Shown piece by piece: positions 26,917 through 34,911 of a stretch of 64,000 nt of DNA; position 1 is the first letter of the stretch; the number at the start of each line of letters is the position of its first letter. The position numbers were made by a program, and so were the translations under genes. The DNA comes from Streptomyces rhizosphaerihabitans (GTDB taxonomy: Bacteria > Actinomycetota > Actinomycetes > Streptomycetales > Streptomycetaceae), in assembly GCF_025399795.1 (NCBI RefSeq), contig NZ_JAODTZ010000016.1, positions 100,418 through 164,417 of the forward strand, given 5' to 3'. The notes below the pieces were generated by a model. It had not been told where the DNA came from and made no database searches. It worked only from the letters and a program-made list of their open reading frames with translations.

Positions 26917-27288
26917 ATGTCCGAGCATGAGGACAACGGCGTAGAAGGGCGCTCGTTCCTGTGGTGCGCGGCTGAAGTGGCCCGGCTGCTCGATGTCATG
27001 GAATCGGCCGGGGTGCCGGAAGACCGGCGCGTGCGGCTCCTGGCCCATGCGGTCCGCAGGCCACTGCTCGAACGCGCTGCCCCGCCCGAGGAGTTCTGGG
27101 CCCCATTGATGGCCGCGGCGTTGAGCGACCCGGACCTCAGCTTCTGCCGCTGGTCCGTCCAACCAGCGCTCTACGTATTTCGGACGCCGCCGCGTCATGG
27201 CGGCGCTGCTCGACGGCTCAGGAGCTCAGGAGTTCAAGGGCTCAAGGGCTCAAGGGTGTGCGGCGTGGCGATACCTTGCGATGGCTGA
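26917..27288 (+). CDS. Hypothetical protein, probably frameshifted near its 3' end
   Basis: From ATG 26917 the first ~90 codons look coding (MSEHEDNGVEGRSFLWCAAEVARLLDVMES..). After LYVF the frame turns into RTPPRHGG. Dropping one T of TTT at 27178-27180 would give FGRRRVMAALLD, a more protein-like continuation. An 8-bp repeat array follows at once, and the ORF runs into the opposite-strand SnoaL-like gene. Function is unknown. Confidence 0.5.
   Translation: MSEHEDNGVEGRSFLWCAAEVARLLDVMESAGVPEDRRVRLLAHAVRRPLLERAAPPEEFWAPLMAAALSDPDLSFCRWSVQPALYVFRTPPRHGGAARRLRSSGVQGLKGSRVCGVAIPCDG
27216..27255. repeat. Five tandem 8-bp units
   Basis: GCTCAGGA x2, GTTCAAGG, GCTCAAGG x2. The period of 8 shifts the frame if copy number changes. 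It sits at the overlap of the hypothetical ORF and the 3' end of the SnoaL-like gene. Confidence 0.92.
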
Positions 27289-27643
27289 TCCGCCAGCCGT
27301 CAGCGGTGAGCACGACCGTGTCGTGATAGGCGACGGAACCGCACGAGCCGTCCGCCTTGATACCCAAGCCCTTGGACCGGACCTGTACCCGGCCGTCCGT
27401 GGATGTCGTCACGACGACGTTCGTGACGTGATGCGCGACGGGGTTGGCGGAGCCCAGCGCCAAAGCCGCGTCGCGGATGGCGTCCACCCCGAACAGTGGC
27501 GCCTGGCCGAAGTCTGTGAGGTCGTAGACGACATCCGAAGTGAACAACTCCTCGAACCGGTCGAGACGTCCGTCGTCGACAATGTGACCGTGCAAGGAGA
27601 CCAGTTCGGTGATGGCCAAGCGATCTTCAAGAGTGAGTGACAC
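27242..27643 (-). CDS. SnoaL-like (NTF2-fold) protein
   Basis: 133 residues from GTG 27643 with GAGAGG upstream. LTLEDRLAITELVSLHGHIVDDGRLDRFEELFTSDVVYDLTD and the C-terminal AYHDTVVLTADGWRISHRKVSPRR are typical of the SnoaL_4/NTF2-like family, small cone-fold enzymes or binding proteins. The last codons run into the 8-bp repeat. The role is unknown. Confidence 0.83.
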   Translation of the reverse strand: MSLTLEDRLAITELVSLHGHIVDDGRLDRFEELFTSDVVYDLTDFGQAPLFGVDAIRDAALALGSANPVAHHVTNVVVTTSTDGRVQVRSKGLGIKADGSCGSVAYHDTVVLTADGWRISHRKVSPRRTPLSP

Positions 27644-27698
27644 ACGCGTCCTCTCCTGCCCGGCGCCGACGGCCGAGCCGAGCGTCCATCCTGTCATC

Positions 27699-27728
27699 GG
27701 CACGGCACGGCACGGCACGGCACGGCAC
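27699..27728. repeat. 5-bp microsatellite (CACGG x5-6)
   Basis: Five perfect CACGG units (27701-27725) and degenerate ends, 56 bases upstream of the SnoaL-like GTG, in its leader or promoter region. Confidence 0.93.
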
Positions 27729-27908
27729 AGCGCCGCACGGCCCCGTACCCGCACCCGCCGACGACCGCGGGAGTCGGGCCCCGATTCTTGATCGCTCGAA
27801 TACACCTACAGTGCTCAACGACCGATGTCGCGAACATGGCCGACGCGGAGAGTCTCCGGCAGACCTGATCCGGCTGTGGCCGGCTGACGACCAGGCGTCC
27901 GGAGTGGC

Positions 27909-27921
27909 TAGCCAGTGGCTG
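27909..27921. promoter_or_regulatory. Candidate TetR operator (own gene)
   Basis: TAGCCAGTGGCTG contains the perfect palindrome AGCCA-G-TGGCT, 56 bases before the TetR ATG. The same motif recurs before the patatin gene. Confidence 0.5.
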
Positions 27922-27976
27922 GTCGACGGACAGCGCGGGGTAAAGTGGACACTCGGCTTTTGGCTACCACGGACCC

Positions 27977-28600
27977 ATGAAGGCAAGACCGATGCGGGAG
28001 CGAGCGAGCGTGCTCAGTGAGCGAGAGTCGGACGTCCCGGTGGTCAGTCGATCCGCCCAGGCCGCGGCGACGCGGCAGCAGATCGTCGAGACGGCCCAGC
28101 GACTCTTCGCCCGCCGTGGCTACCAAGCCACCTCGTTGCAGGCCATCGCGAACGAAATGGGCCTCACCAAGGCCGCGGTCTACTACCACTTCCGAACCAA
28201 GGCGCAGATCCTCCAGGCCTCGCTCGATCCGGCGGTGGAGGAGATGACCGTGCTTCTGGACGAGTTGGCGGGCATGACGTCACGCCAGGAGAAGCTGGAC
28301 GCCTACGCGGTCGGCTGGGTCGACTTCCTGGTGCGCAACCGTGAACTGGGAACCATGCTCCTGCACGATCCCGAGATTCGGGCCGCCAGCATCTACGCCG
28401 AGAACGACGGGCGAAGGCGCCGTGTCCTTCGGGTGTTGTTCGGCACCTCACCCACCCCGGCGGAACGCATGGCCTATGTGATGTGCGTGTGGATGTTGGA
28501 GGGGCTCGGCGAACTGTCCGATCTCTCGGACGACGACCTGAGGGCCACGCTTCTCCTGACCGCCCGCGGTCTCCTGGCCGCGCCGACCGGCGAGGTCTGA
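27977..28600 (+). CDS. TetR-family regulator
   Basis: A 207-residue protein. TRQQIVETAQRLFARRGYQATSLQAIANEMGLTKAAVYYHFRTKAQIL is a canonical TetR HTH. The C-terminal domain resembles the TetR_C regions of fatty-acid or drug-responsive members but is not diagnostic. Related palindromes occur in its own promoter and upstream of the patatin gene that follows, so it probably controls both. Confidence 0.9.
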   Translation: MKARPMRERASVLSERESDVPVVSRSAQAAATRQQIVETAQRLFARRGYQATSLQAIANEMGLTKAAVYYHFRTKAQILQASLDPAVEEMTVLLDELAGMTSRQEKLDAYAVGWVDFLVRNRELGTMLLHDPEIRAASIYAENDGRRRRVLRVLFGTSPTPAERMAYVMCVWMLEGLGELSDLSDDDLRATLLLTARGLLAAPTGEV

Positions 28601-28995
28601 GCCAGCGCCGATGATCGCCGGTACCGGCTGATGAATGCGAAGTAGAGACCCCATGGCCTCGGCTCGGTAGGACGAGGTGCTGCGTACGGAGCCCCGGCGC
28701 CCTCGGAGAACTCGACCTCACCTCGTCCCGAGTCTCGGCCGGTGCTGTAGCCCCCACTCTGGCCAATTGGCCGGTGCGGAACATATTTCGCTAGCCATCG
28801 GCTAGTGAGTGGCTATTTACTGGTAAAGTGATCGGCGTATTCGTGAGGCCACTACCGTCGGCGAGGCCAGCCGCCCGCTCCGCGGCCCACCAGCAGCCAC
28901 GCGGTGATCCGGGGTGGCAGGCGATCGCGCCGAGTTGTCCTCACCCCCTGCGCGCAGATAACACCCCCGAGCAGTCTCCTGGAGCCCTGACCACC
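28601..28995. other. Regulatory/leader region upstream of patatin
   Basis: 395 bases without a gene. The AT-rich segment 28780-28830 carries the TetR-type palindrome and likely promoter elements (TATTTACTGGTAAAG). Confidence 0.5.
28791..28805. promoter_or_regulatory. Candidate TetR operator (patatin promoter)
   Basis: CTAGCC-ATC-GGCTAG is a perfect inverted repeat with 6-bp arms. It shares GCTAGCCANNGGCT with the site before the TetR gene. Confidence 0.55.
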
Positions 28996-29994
28996 ATGAC
29001 GACGATCGCCACGACCCCTGCCGCGACGCCCGGGCCCGAGCAGCCGCACCCGGTCTGGCGCGTACTCACCGAGCGCGCGCGGGTCGGCAGCCGCCCCGGC
29101 GCACGCGCCGACGGGCACCGCGTCGCACTGGCCATCGAGGGCGGCGGGATGCGCGGCATCATCGCCGGCGGGATGGCCCTGGCGCTCCACGAACTCGGCC
29201 TGACCAACAGCTTCGACGCCGTCTACGGTGCCTCCGCCGGTGCGGCCTCCGGTGCGTGGCTGCTGAGCACGAGCCCGCAATCACTGCGCTTCTGGGCGGT
29301 CCCCAAGTACGCCAGAACACTGATCCGGCGCTCGAACCCGCTGCGCGGGCGACCGCTCGTGGACCTGCACGCCTTCTACGAGGTGCTCTACCGCTACGGC
29401 GACCAGGACTGCGCGCCGATGGACTTCGCGTCGATACTCGCCAGCGATGTCGAGTACCACCCGCTGGCCACCGACGCCGAGACAGGGGAATCCACCGACC
29501 TGCGGCCCTTCATAGGCGACGCCGCGGAGTTGCGCCTCGCGCTGCGGGCCAGTGCCGCCCTGCCGCTCCTGGCGGGCGACCCGGTGACGCTGCGAGGGCG
29601 CCGGTTCTATGACGCGGGCGTCTCCGAATCCGTGCCGTACCGGACCGCGCTGGCTCAGGGCGCGACCCACGTCATGGTGCTGCGATCCCGGCGTGCGATC
29701 GACGTCGCGCGACCGTCGCGCTCTGCCCCACTCATCGCCAAGACGGTGCTGCGCCGTGAGCCCGTGGCCCTGCGCCAGGTGTTCCTCGACCGCGAAGCAC
29801 GCCTGGCCGAAGACGACGCCCGCCTGACCGACCACTCGGCCATCGTCTCGATCCGCCCCGCCGCGGGCTCGCCTCCGGTCGGCCGTCTGGCTCGCGAGGG
29901 CGACCTCCTCGAAACCGCACTGGAAGCCGGGCGCGCCGCCGTGCACGACGCCTATGGCCATCTGTACGGCGCGCGAACGCCCAGCGGCCACTGA
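28996..29994 (+). CDS. Patatin-like phospholipase
   Basis: 332 residues from ATG 28996 (GGAG upstream). ALAIEGGGMRGIIAGGM forms the oxyanion hole (GGGMRG), VYGASAGAASG holds the nucleophile Ser (GxSxG), and RFYDAGVSESVP the catalytic Asp (DAG/DG motif): a complete Ser-Asp dyad. There is no signal peptide or membrane helix. By family it is an acyl hydrolase acting on membrane lipids. It is likely controlled by the TetR gene upstream. Confidence 0.9.
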   Translation: MTTIATTPAATPGPEQPHPVWRVLTERARVGSRPGARADGHRVALAIEGGGMRGIIAGGMALALHELGLTNSFDAVYGASAGAASGAWLLSTSPQSLRFWAVPKYARTLIRRSNPLRGRPLVDLHAFYEVLYRYGDQDCAPMDFASILASDVEYHPLATDAETGESTDLRPFIGDAAELRLALRASAALPLLAGDPVTLRGRRFYDAGVSESVPYRTALAQGATHVMVLRSRRAIDVARPSRSAPLIAKTVLRREPVALRQVFLDREARLAEDDARLTDHSAIVSIRPAAGSPPVGRLAREGDLLETALEAGRAAVHDAYGHLYGARTPSGH

Positions 29995-30279
29995 CCGATT
30001 CGCGGACCCACGCCGGGCGGAGTTGTGGCAACGCGTAAATCGCGTACATCCAGATGGTGTTCGAGGGTGGCGCGGAACTCGAGGATGTGACGAGGAGCGC
30101 GCAGCGACGAGGATCGACGCCGGCGGCAGCGCGCGCGACTTGGTGGGACATCCGGTGCCTTCGCGGACGTCTTGCACGGTCGGGCGATGCTGTCGACGCG
30201 CGCCGGCAATCGGGCAGCGCCGACAGCGACCGCGCACTCGCGGCTGGGCAAGGAGACAAGCGTGCTCGTCTGATATATG

Positions 30280-30436
30280 GATCTTGAGCTGATCGGCGGA
30301 GGTCGCGCCGGTTCGTGATGCGTTGGTGGTCCAAGGAAAGACGTCCCGCTTCCTGCGGGGAAATGCAGGTGCAAGGCCTGCCCGGCGCTCTGTGAAGACC
30401 CTGCCCCGTGATCCGCGGGGGCAGGGTCTTTTGTTG
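30280..30436 (+). ncRNA. Putative small RNA, copy 1 of a duplicated terminated element
   Basis: A 157-nt segment repeated at 60897-61052. It opens with GATCTTGAGCTG, directly after a TATAT-type -10 (30272-30279). It contains the hairpins CCCGC-TTCCT-GCGGG (30345-30359) and GCAGG-TGCAAGG-CCTGC (30365-30381), and ends in a strong Rho-independent terminator. In the 87 nt from GATGCG to the terminator stem the two copies differ at one base. Short ORFs exist through it on both strands, but none has a good ribosome-binding site and they would end in the terminator. I do not recognise it as a known RNA family. Confidence 0.55.
30397..30432 (+). terminator. Rho-independent terminator of RNA element copy 1
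   Basis: GACCCTGCCCC pairs with GGGGCAGGGTC around a short loop and is followed by TTTT. Confidence 0.85.
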
Positions 30437-30487
30437 TCCAACCCCAACAGCAGGCTCATATGTCGCTGTCAGCGTCACTGCGCCAAA

Positions 30488-30516
30488 GCCGAGCCGAGCC
30501 GAGCCGAGACGAGACG
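30488..30516. repeat. 5-bp microsatellite (GCCGA x4, GACGA, GACGG)
   Basis: Tandem pentamers in the gap before the methyltransferase gene at 30675; no gene effect is evident. Confidence 0.9.
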
Positions 30517-30674
30517 GGTCACGGACGCCTCCGTGCCGCCCTTCGGCACCCCTGCCAACGCGGAGATCCCAGCTCCGCCGCTGACGCAGAAGGCACTCCC
30601 CACCTCTGCAAAGCCACTGGCTCCCTTGCGCGGAGCGGGCCCCGCCGTGGCCGCTCCTTCGCATACTGATAGGC

Positions 30675-31418
30675 ATGGCCATCTATGACACGCTCGGCAC
30701 GACGTACGGCCGGACCCGGCAGCCGGATGCGCGGATCGCGGCGCAGATCCACGCGGCGCTCGGGGACGCCGCGGATGTGATCAACGTAGGAGCGGGCACC
30801 GGTTCCTACGAGCCACCGCAGACAGTTCTCGCCGTCGAGCCCAGCCAGATCATGATCGCCCAGCGTCCGTGCCGGTCCGCGTCCGCGGTGCGCGCGGTCG
30901 CCGAACACCTTCCGCTGTGCGACAACGCCGCCGACGCCGTCATGGCACTGCTGACCGTCCATCACTGGAGTGACCTGGCGGCCGGCATCGCCGAACTCCG
31001 CCGGGTCGCGCGCCGCCGCGTCGTGATACTGACCTGGGACCAGCAGATCTTCCGCGAGAAGTTCTGGCTCGTGCGCGAATACCTCCCCCAGGCCGCAGCC
31101 TTCGACGACAGCCGAGCCATCCCGATCGACCGGCTGGCCACCCTGCTCGGCGGGGCGCACCTGGAGCCTGTCCATGTCCCGCACGACTGCACGGACGGGT
31201 TCGGTGCGGCCTACTGGCGCCGCCCCCACGCCTACCTCGATCCACAGGTGCGCGCCGGAATCTCCATGTTCGCCCAGACCGGAGAAGACGTCCTCGCTCC
31301 CGGCCTGGCAATGCTGACCGACGACCTCGAGACCGGCCATTGGAACCATCGGCACGCTGATCTGCTCGCGCTCGACACCATCGACGTCGGCTATCGACTC
31401 TTGGTGGCAGACGCCTGA
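30675..31418 (+). CDS. Class I SAM-dependent methyltransferase
   Basis: A 247-residue protein. VINVGAGTGSYEP is SAM motif I, and VLAVEPSQIMIAQRP motif II. AVMALLTVHHWSDLAAGIAELRRVARRRVVILTWD follows the UbiE/Methyltransf_11 pattern, with a VHHW motif seen in small-molecule methyltransferases. The substrate is unknown. Confidence 0.88.
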   Translation: MAIYDTLGTTYGRTRQPDARIAAQIHAALGDAADVINVGAGTGSYEPPQTVLAVEPSQIMIAQRPCRSASAVRAVAEHLPLCDNAADAVMALLTVHHWSDLAAGIAELRRVARRRVVILTWDQQIFREKFWLVREYLPQAAAFDDSRAIPIDRLATLLGGAHLEPVHVPHDCTDGFGAAYWRRPHAYLDPQVRAGISMFAQTGEDVLAPGLAMLTDDLETGHWNHRHADLLALDTIDVGYRLLVADA

Positions 31419-31557
31419 CCTGCGCCAGGAGTCGGGCGAGGAACGCGCTCGTAGTGCCGAGTTCGCAACGTCAAAATCAGCCACAAGGTACGAGAGGCAC
31501 TCCGTCCGCCACGAAGCGACCGTGTTGGTCGCGGCCCTCGACGAGTGGCTGTGAGCG

Positions 31558-32205
31558 TCACCGCTTGCGGGCCAGCAGCTGCACCGCTTGCGACCGGTGG
31601 CCGTTCATCGTGGCGACGTCGATGCGGCGCTCGTCCATCAGGTCGAAGTCCGCCAGGAGGGCGTGCAATTCGGTGATGTCGTGGTGTCGGCACACCGCGC
31701 CGTCGTCGGTGGCGAACACTCCATAGGGGGTACCGAACTCCTGGGCATGCGCGGCGTAGCGGCTCCGGTTCCGCTCGTCGTCCTGCAAGACCATGTCGCT
31801 GACGTAGAGCAGCCCGCCAGGTGCCAAGACCCGGACCAGCTCTGCGATGAGCGCCTGTTGAGCGTTGTCGTCGGGGATGCACGTCAGCACGGCGAACAAC
31901 AGGACGACGTCGAAACTCCCCGACGCATCAGGCAGAGCCGGCGGGGACTCCAGGACCGCGAAGCGCAGCTCGGGCCTCAGCTGACGGCCTCGGTCGATCA
32001 GCGCGGGGGACAGGTCCACACCCGATATGCCGGAGAAGCCGTACCCGCTCAGCTCTCCCATGACGCGGCCGTATCCGCAGCCGTAGTCCAGGAATCGAGC
32101 GACCCGGCTCACCCCCGTCAGCCAGTCGAGGTTCACCGGGTGGGTGAACGTCTTCGTTGCGCCGACGCTGCCCCAGTACGCGATCTGACCAGCAAGACCC
32201 TTCAT
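31558..32205 (-). CDS. Class I SAM-dependent methyltransferase
   Basis: 215 residues from ATG 32205 (MKGLAGQIAYWG); upstream in-frame sequence is discarded as non-coding. VARFLDYGCGYGRVMGEL is motif I, GISGVDLSPALIDRGR motif II, and FDVVLLFAVLTCIPDD..LVRVLAPGGLLYVSDM the motif III region. It is convergent with the methyltransferase at 30675; the two are not close relatives. The substrate is unknown. Confidence 0.88.
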   Translation of the reverse strand: MKGLAGQIAYWGSVGATKTFTHPVNLDWLTGVSRVARFLDYGCGYGRVMGELSGYGFSGISGVDLSPALIDRGRQLRPELRFAVLESPPALPDASGSFDVVLLFAVLTCIPDDNAQQALIAELVRVLAPGGLLYVSDMVLQDDERNRSRYAAHAQEFGTPYGVFATDDGAVCRHHDITELHALLADFDLMDERRIDVATMNGHRSQAVQLLARKR

Positions 32206-32327
32206 GCGAGAGCAGCATACGGTCGTTCGTGACTCCATTCGCCGCAACCTGGTCCACTTGAGCAACAGGCCCAAGTGATCAAAACTGCAGCATGCATTCG
32301 CGGCACAACGCTGCGGCGGCGCTCGGT

Positions 32328-32969
32328 TCAGATGTGCGTTCGTGCCCGTTCGATCCATCCCAACACGCCCTCGGCGCCGCACTGTTCGGCGATGTTCTGC
32401 GCCTCGTCGAGGTGTCCGATGGCCGCCTCGCGGTCGCCGGTCTCAGCTGACAGGTAACCGAGCGCCACCAGACCCGCCGCCACTCCGGGCAAAAAGCCGA
32501 TGTCCCGTCGCAGGCTCACCGATTCGGTCAGCAGGGCGCGTGCTCGGTCGAACCGCCCCGCTTCCTTCTCGGCGAAGCCGAGATGGCGCACCGCGTAGGA
32601 CATGGTCTTCTGATCACCGGCGGTCTGCGCCAGCGCATACGACCTCTCGAAGTGCGGCCTGCCGGTGCCGGTGTCGTCGCGTACCACCTGGTGCCAGCAA
32701 CCGATCCAGAACAGGGCGTCGGCCTCACCAGTCGCGTCATCCAGGCGGTGGTACAGCTCGGCCGCACGCTCGAACAGCACCAGTTCCTGCGGGTCCTCCC
32801 GACGATCGTCGAGGAAGCGTACGTGCAACAGTTTCCCGCGTTCCAACGAAACCGCTGCCTCGACGGCGTCGAGCTCCCGATCGGCCGTAGCCAGGGCGGA
32901 CGTGTCTCCGCCGAACATCGCCAACTCGTAGAGTTCCCGAGCCCGTTCGATCCGGTCCTGCTCCCGCAT
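32328..32969 (-). CDS. TPR-repeat protein
   Basis: 213 residues from ATG 32969, chosen over 32993 because GGGAGGGA precedes it at good spacing. Helical TPR-like pairs are visible (GEADALFWIGCWHQVVRDD.., KTMSYAVRHLGFAEKEAGRFDRARALL, GVAAGLVALGYLSAETGDREAAIGHL). It is probably a cytosolic scaffold and has no enzymatic motif. Confidence 0.8.
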   Translation of the reverse strand: MREQDRIERARELYELAMFGGDTSALATADRELDAVEAAVSLERGKLLHVRFLDDRREDPQELVLFERAAELYHRLDDATGEADALFWIGCWHQVVRDDTGTGRPHFERSYALAQTAGDQKTMSYAVRHLGFAEKEAGRFDRARALLTESVSLRRDIGFLPGVAAGLVALGYLSAETGDREAAIGHLDEAQNIAEQCGAEGVLGWIERARTHI

Positions 32970-33253
32970 CGCCTGTCCCTCCCGCTGTCGCATGGCTCCC
33001 GCGGCGAGGTTACCGTCAGGTAGTTGTGCAGCATCCGGGATTTACCGCGTCCGCGATGATGACGCCCACGTAGGCCGCCGAGTCCGCCGGTGCGTTCCCC
33101 GCGGCCTGGAAGAAGACCTTCGGGCGAAATCCGCTGATGGGATTCGTAGGCCACGGCCGGAAGGGATGGGTCGGGCCGTCCGTTCGGATCCGTCCTCCTG
33201 TCCGCGTACGCGACGGACGGGACGAGCGCCGACCGGTCGGTGATGGCTGGGGT

Positions 33254-33721
33254 TCAGTCCTCGGAGCCCTCCAGCTTCAGAGCGATGTGTTCGAGAGCGG
33301 TGAGATCGTCGGGCGCAAGCCGGTCGATGAAGTGGCGTCGTACCGACGCGACATGCGCTGGTGCGGCATTCTCGAGCGTCTCCAGACCGTGGTCCGTGAG
33401 AACGAGGAAGCAGCTTCTGCCATCGACTGGGTCGGGTGCACGTCGCAAGAGACCGCGCGCTTCCATCCGGGTGGCGTGCCGGGAGAGCCGGCTGCGGGAC
33501 CATCCCATCTTGGCGGCCTGTTCACGCAGGGTGCTGGTGTGGTCGGGGCGCTCCGACAGCGTGCTGAGGACCTCGTAGTCGGGTTCGGAGAGTCCGACTG
33601 CGGTCAGGTCACGCGCTGTGGCTGCCTGCACGGCGATCATCATGCGACGGAAGGCTCGCCACGCTCGCTCCTCGTCCGGGTTCAGCCAGTGCGCAGTCGC
33701 GGCCGACGGTTTCTTTGACAT
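33254..33721 (-). CDS. MarR-family regulator
   Basis: A 155-residue protein. GLSEPDYEVLSTLSERPDHTSTLREQAAKMGWSRSRLSRHATRMEARGLL is the winged HTH and DPVDGRSCFLVLTDHG the wing. It is separated by only 31 bases from the divergent FMN-reductase gene, a typical MarR/oxidoreductase pair sensing electrophiles or oxidants. The shared AT-rich promoter (ATCAATCTACTG) probably holds the operator. Confidence 0.9.
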   Translation of the reverse strand: MSKKPSAATAHWLNPDEERAWRAFRRMMIAVQAATARDLTAVGLSEPDYEVLSTLSERPDHTSTLREQAAKMGWSRSRLSRHATRMEARGLLRRAPDPVDGRSCFLVLTDHGLETLENAAPAHVASVRRHFIDRLAPDDLTALEHIALKLEGSED

Positions 33722-33752
33722 GTAATCAATCTACTGTCTAAGCTTCGTTTCC

Positions 33753-34856
33753 ATGTCAACGAAAACGGTACGTGTTCTCGTGGTCATATGCAGCACTCGC
33801 CCCGGTGCCCTCGGCCCGACGGTCGGGAAGTGGCTGACCGAGACGATCGGGCCTCGTGCCGTTGACCTCGGTGTCGAGCTCGCGCCGATAGCCCTCGGCG
33901 ACCTTGATCTGCCGTTCCTCGACGAGGAGGAACACCCGTCTTCGGGTGTTTACAGACACGAGCACACGCAACGGTGGAGCGCGATGGTGGACGCCGCTGA
34001 CGGCTTCATCGTGGTGACGCCCGAGTACAACTACGGGATGCCCGCGACCTTGAAGAACGCGCTCGACTACCTCGGCCGCGAGTGGGCGTGGAAGCCGATC
34101 GGCTTCGTCAGCTACGGGAATACCTCGGCCGGCACGCGGTCGGTCCAGCACGCCAAGCAGGTAGTGACCACATTGCGTCTGGTGCCGTTGGGTTCCACGG
34201 TCGCGCTGCGCATCAGTGATGCGGTGAAGGAGGGGCGAGTCCGCCCGGACGCCGCTCTCGTCGGGGCGGCAGTCGGCGTCCTGGACGAGCTGGTCCGGCT
34301 TGCCCACGCTCTGCGGCCGATGCGCGAGAGGGTACGACCTGGACTACCGCCCGGTCCGCTGCCGGGCTCCTACACGAGGCGACTGGTCCCCGATGATGCG
34401 CCCGAGGTCACCGTGCTGCAGCGGTGCTGCTGGCTGGACGAGGCCCTCGTCAACGACACCCTGGCCATCCCCGCTCTGCATGAGTCACCGGAGCAGGTGC
34501 GCGAGTGGCTGGCGACCTGGCATGCCACCGGCCTGTGGCGCGACGGTCGGCTTCTGGGCATGGTGCGGGCCCGCCGCACCGACACGGACTGGCACGTGGG
34601 CCGGCTCGGCGTCGTGCCCGACCTGTGAGGTCAGGGGCTGGGTCGTTGGCTGTTGCGCACTGCCGAAGCCGCAGTCGAGCCGAATTGCCGTCGCATCGTG
34701 CTGTCCACCGGCGCGCGCAGTCGGCGGAACATCGACCTCTACCGGAGCGAGGGATACGAGCCGGCGTCATGCGGCAGCGCTGACGAGACCGTCCGCCTCA
34801 CCAAAGACGTGACCCGACAGCCGCAGGTGACGACCGGTGATCAGGTTCATCGCTGA
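33753..34856 (+). pseudogene. NADPH-dependent FMN reductase fused to GNAT acetyltransferase, interrupted by in-frame TGA
   Basis: Residues 1-~190 form a flavodoxin-like NAD(P)H:FMN reductase (VVICSTRPGALGPTVGKWL; VVTPEYNYGMPATLKNALDYL). From ~205 a GNAT domain begins (YTRRLVPDDAPEV..). At 34626-34628 a TGA interrupts LGVVPDL*GQGLGRWLLRTAEAAV, and the same frame then continues to 34856 with a normal GNAT end (YRSEGYEP). A single C-to-T change of CGA would restore the R-x-x-G-x-G acetyl-CoA loop. As it stands the reductase part may still be made, as a 291-residue product. Confidence 0.82.
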
Positions 34857-34911
34857 TGCCCGAACGGCCGTGCACCGGGCCGGGCGCAACAGCGTACGTC
34901 TGATCGGAACG

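Larger units (their letters stand above)
29995..30674. other. Long intergenic region holding an RNA-like element and a 5-bp repeat
   Basis: 680 bases with no credible protein gene. The parts that carry structure are annotated separately (30280-30436 and 30488-30516). The segment 29995-30279 shows nothing clear beyond a possible promoter at its end. Confidence 0.5.

Noticed and set aside
30323..30436. Protein from the RNA element (VVQGKTSRFLRG.. on plus, or FTERRAGLAPA.. on minus)
   Set aside because: No good ribosome-binding site, the frame crosses the terminator, and the changes between copies follow RNA pairing rather than codon position. Not fully excluded.
24650..32000. Mobile element as the cause of the pseudogenes
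   Set aside because: No transposase, integrase, terminal inverted repeats or target duplications were found; simple decay and repeat slippage explain the features.
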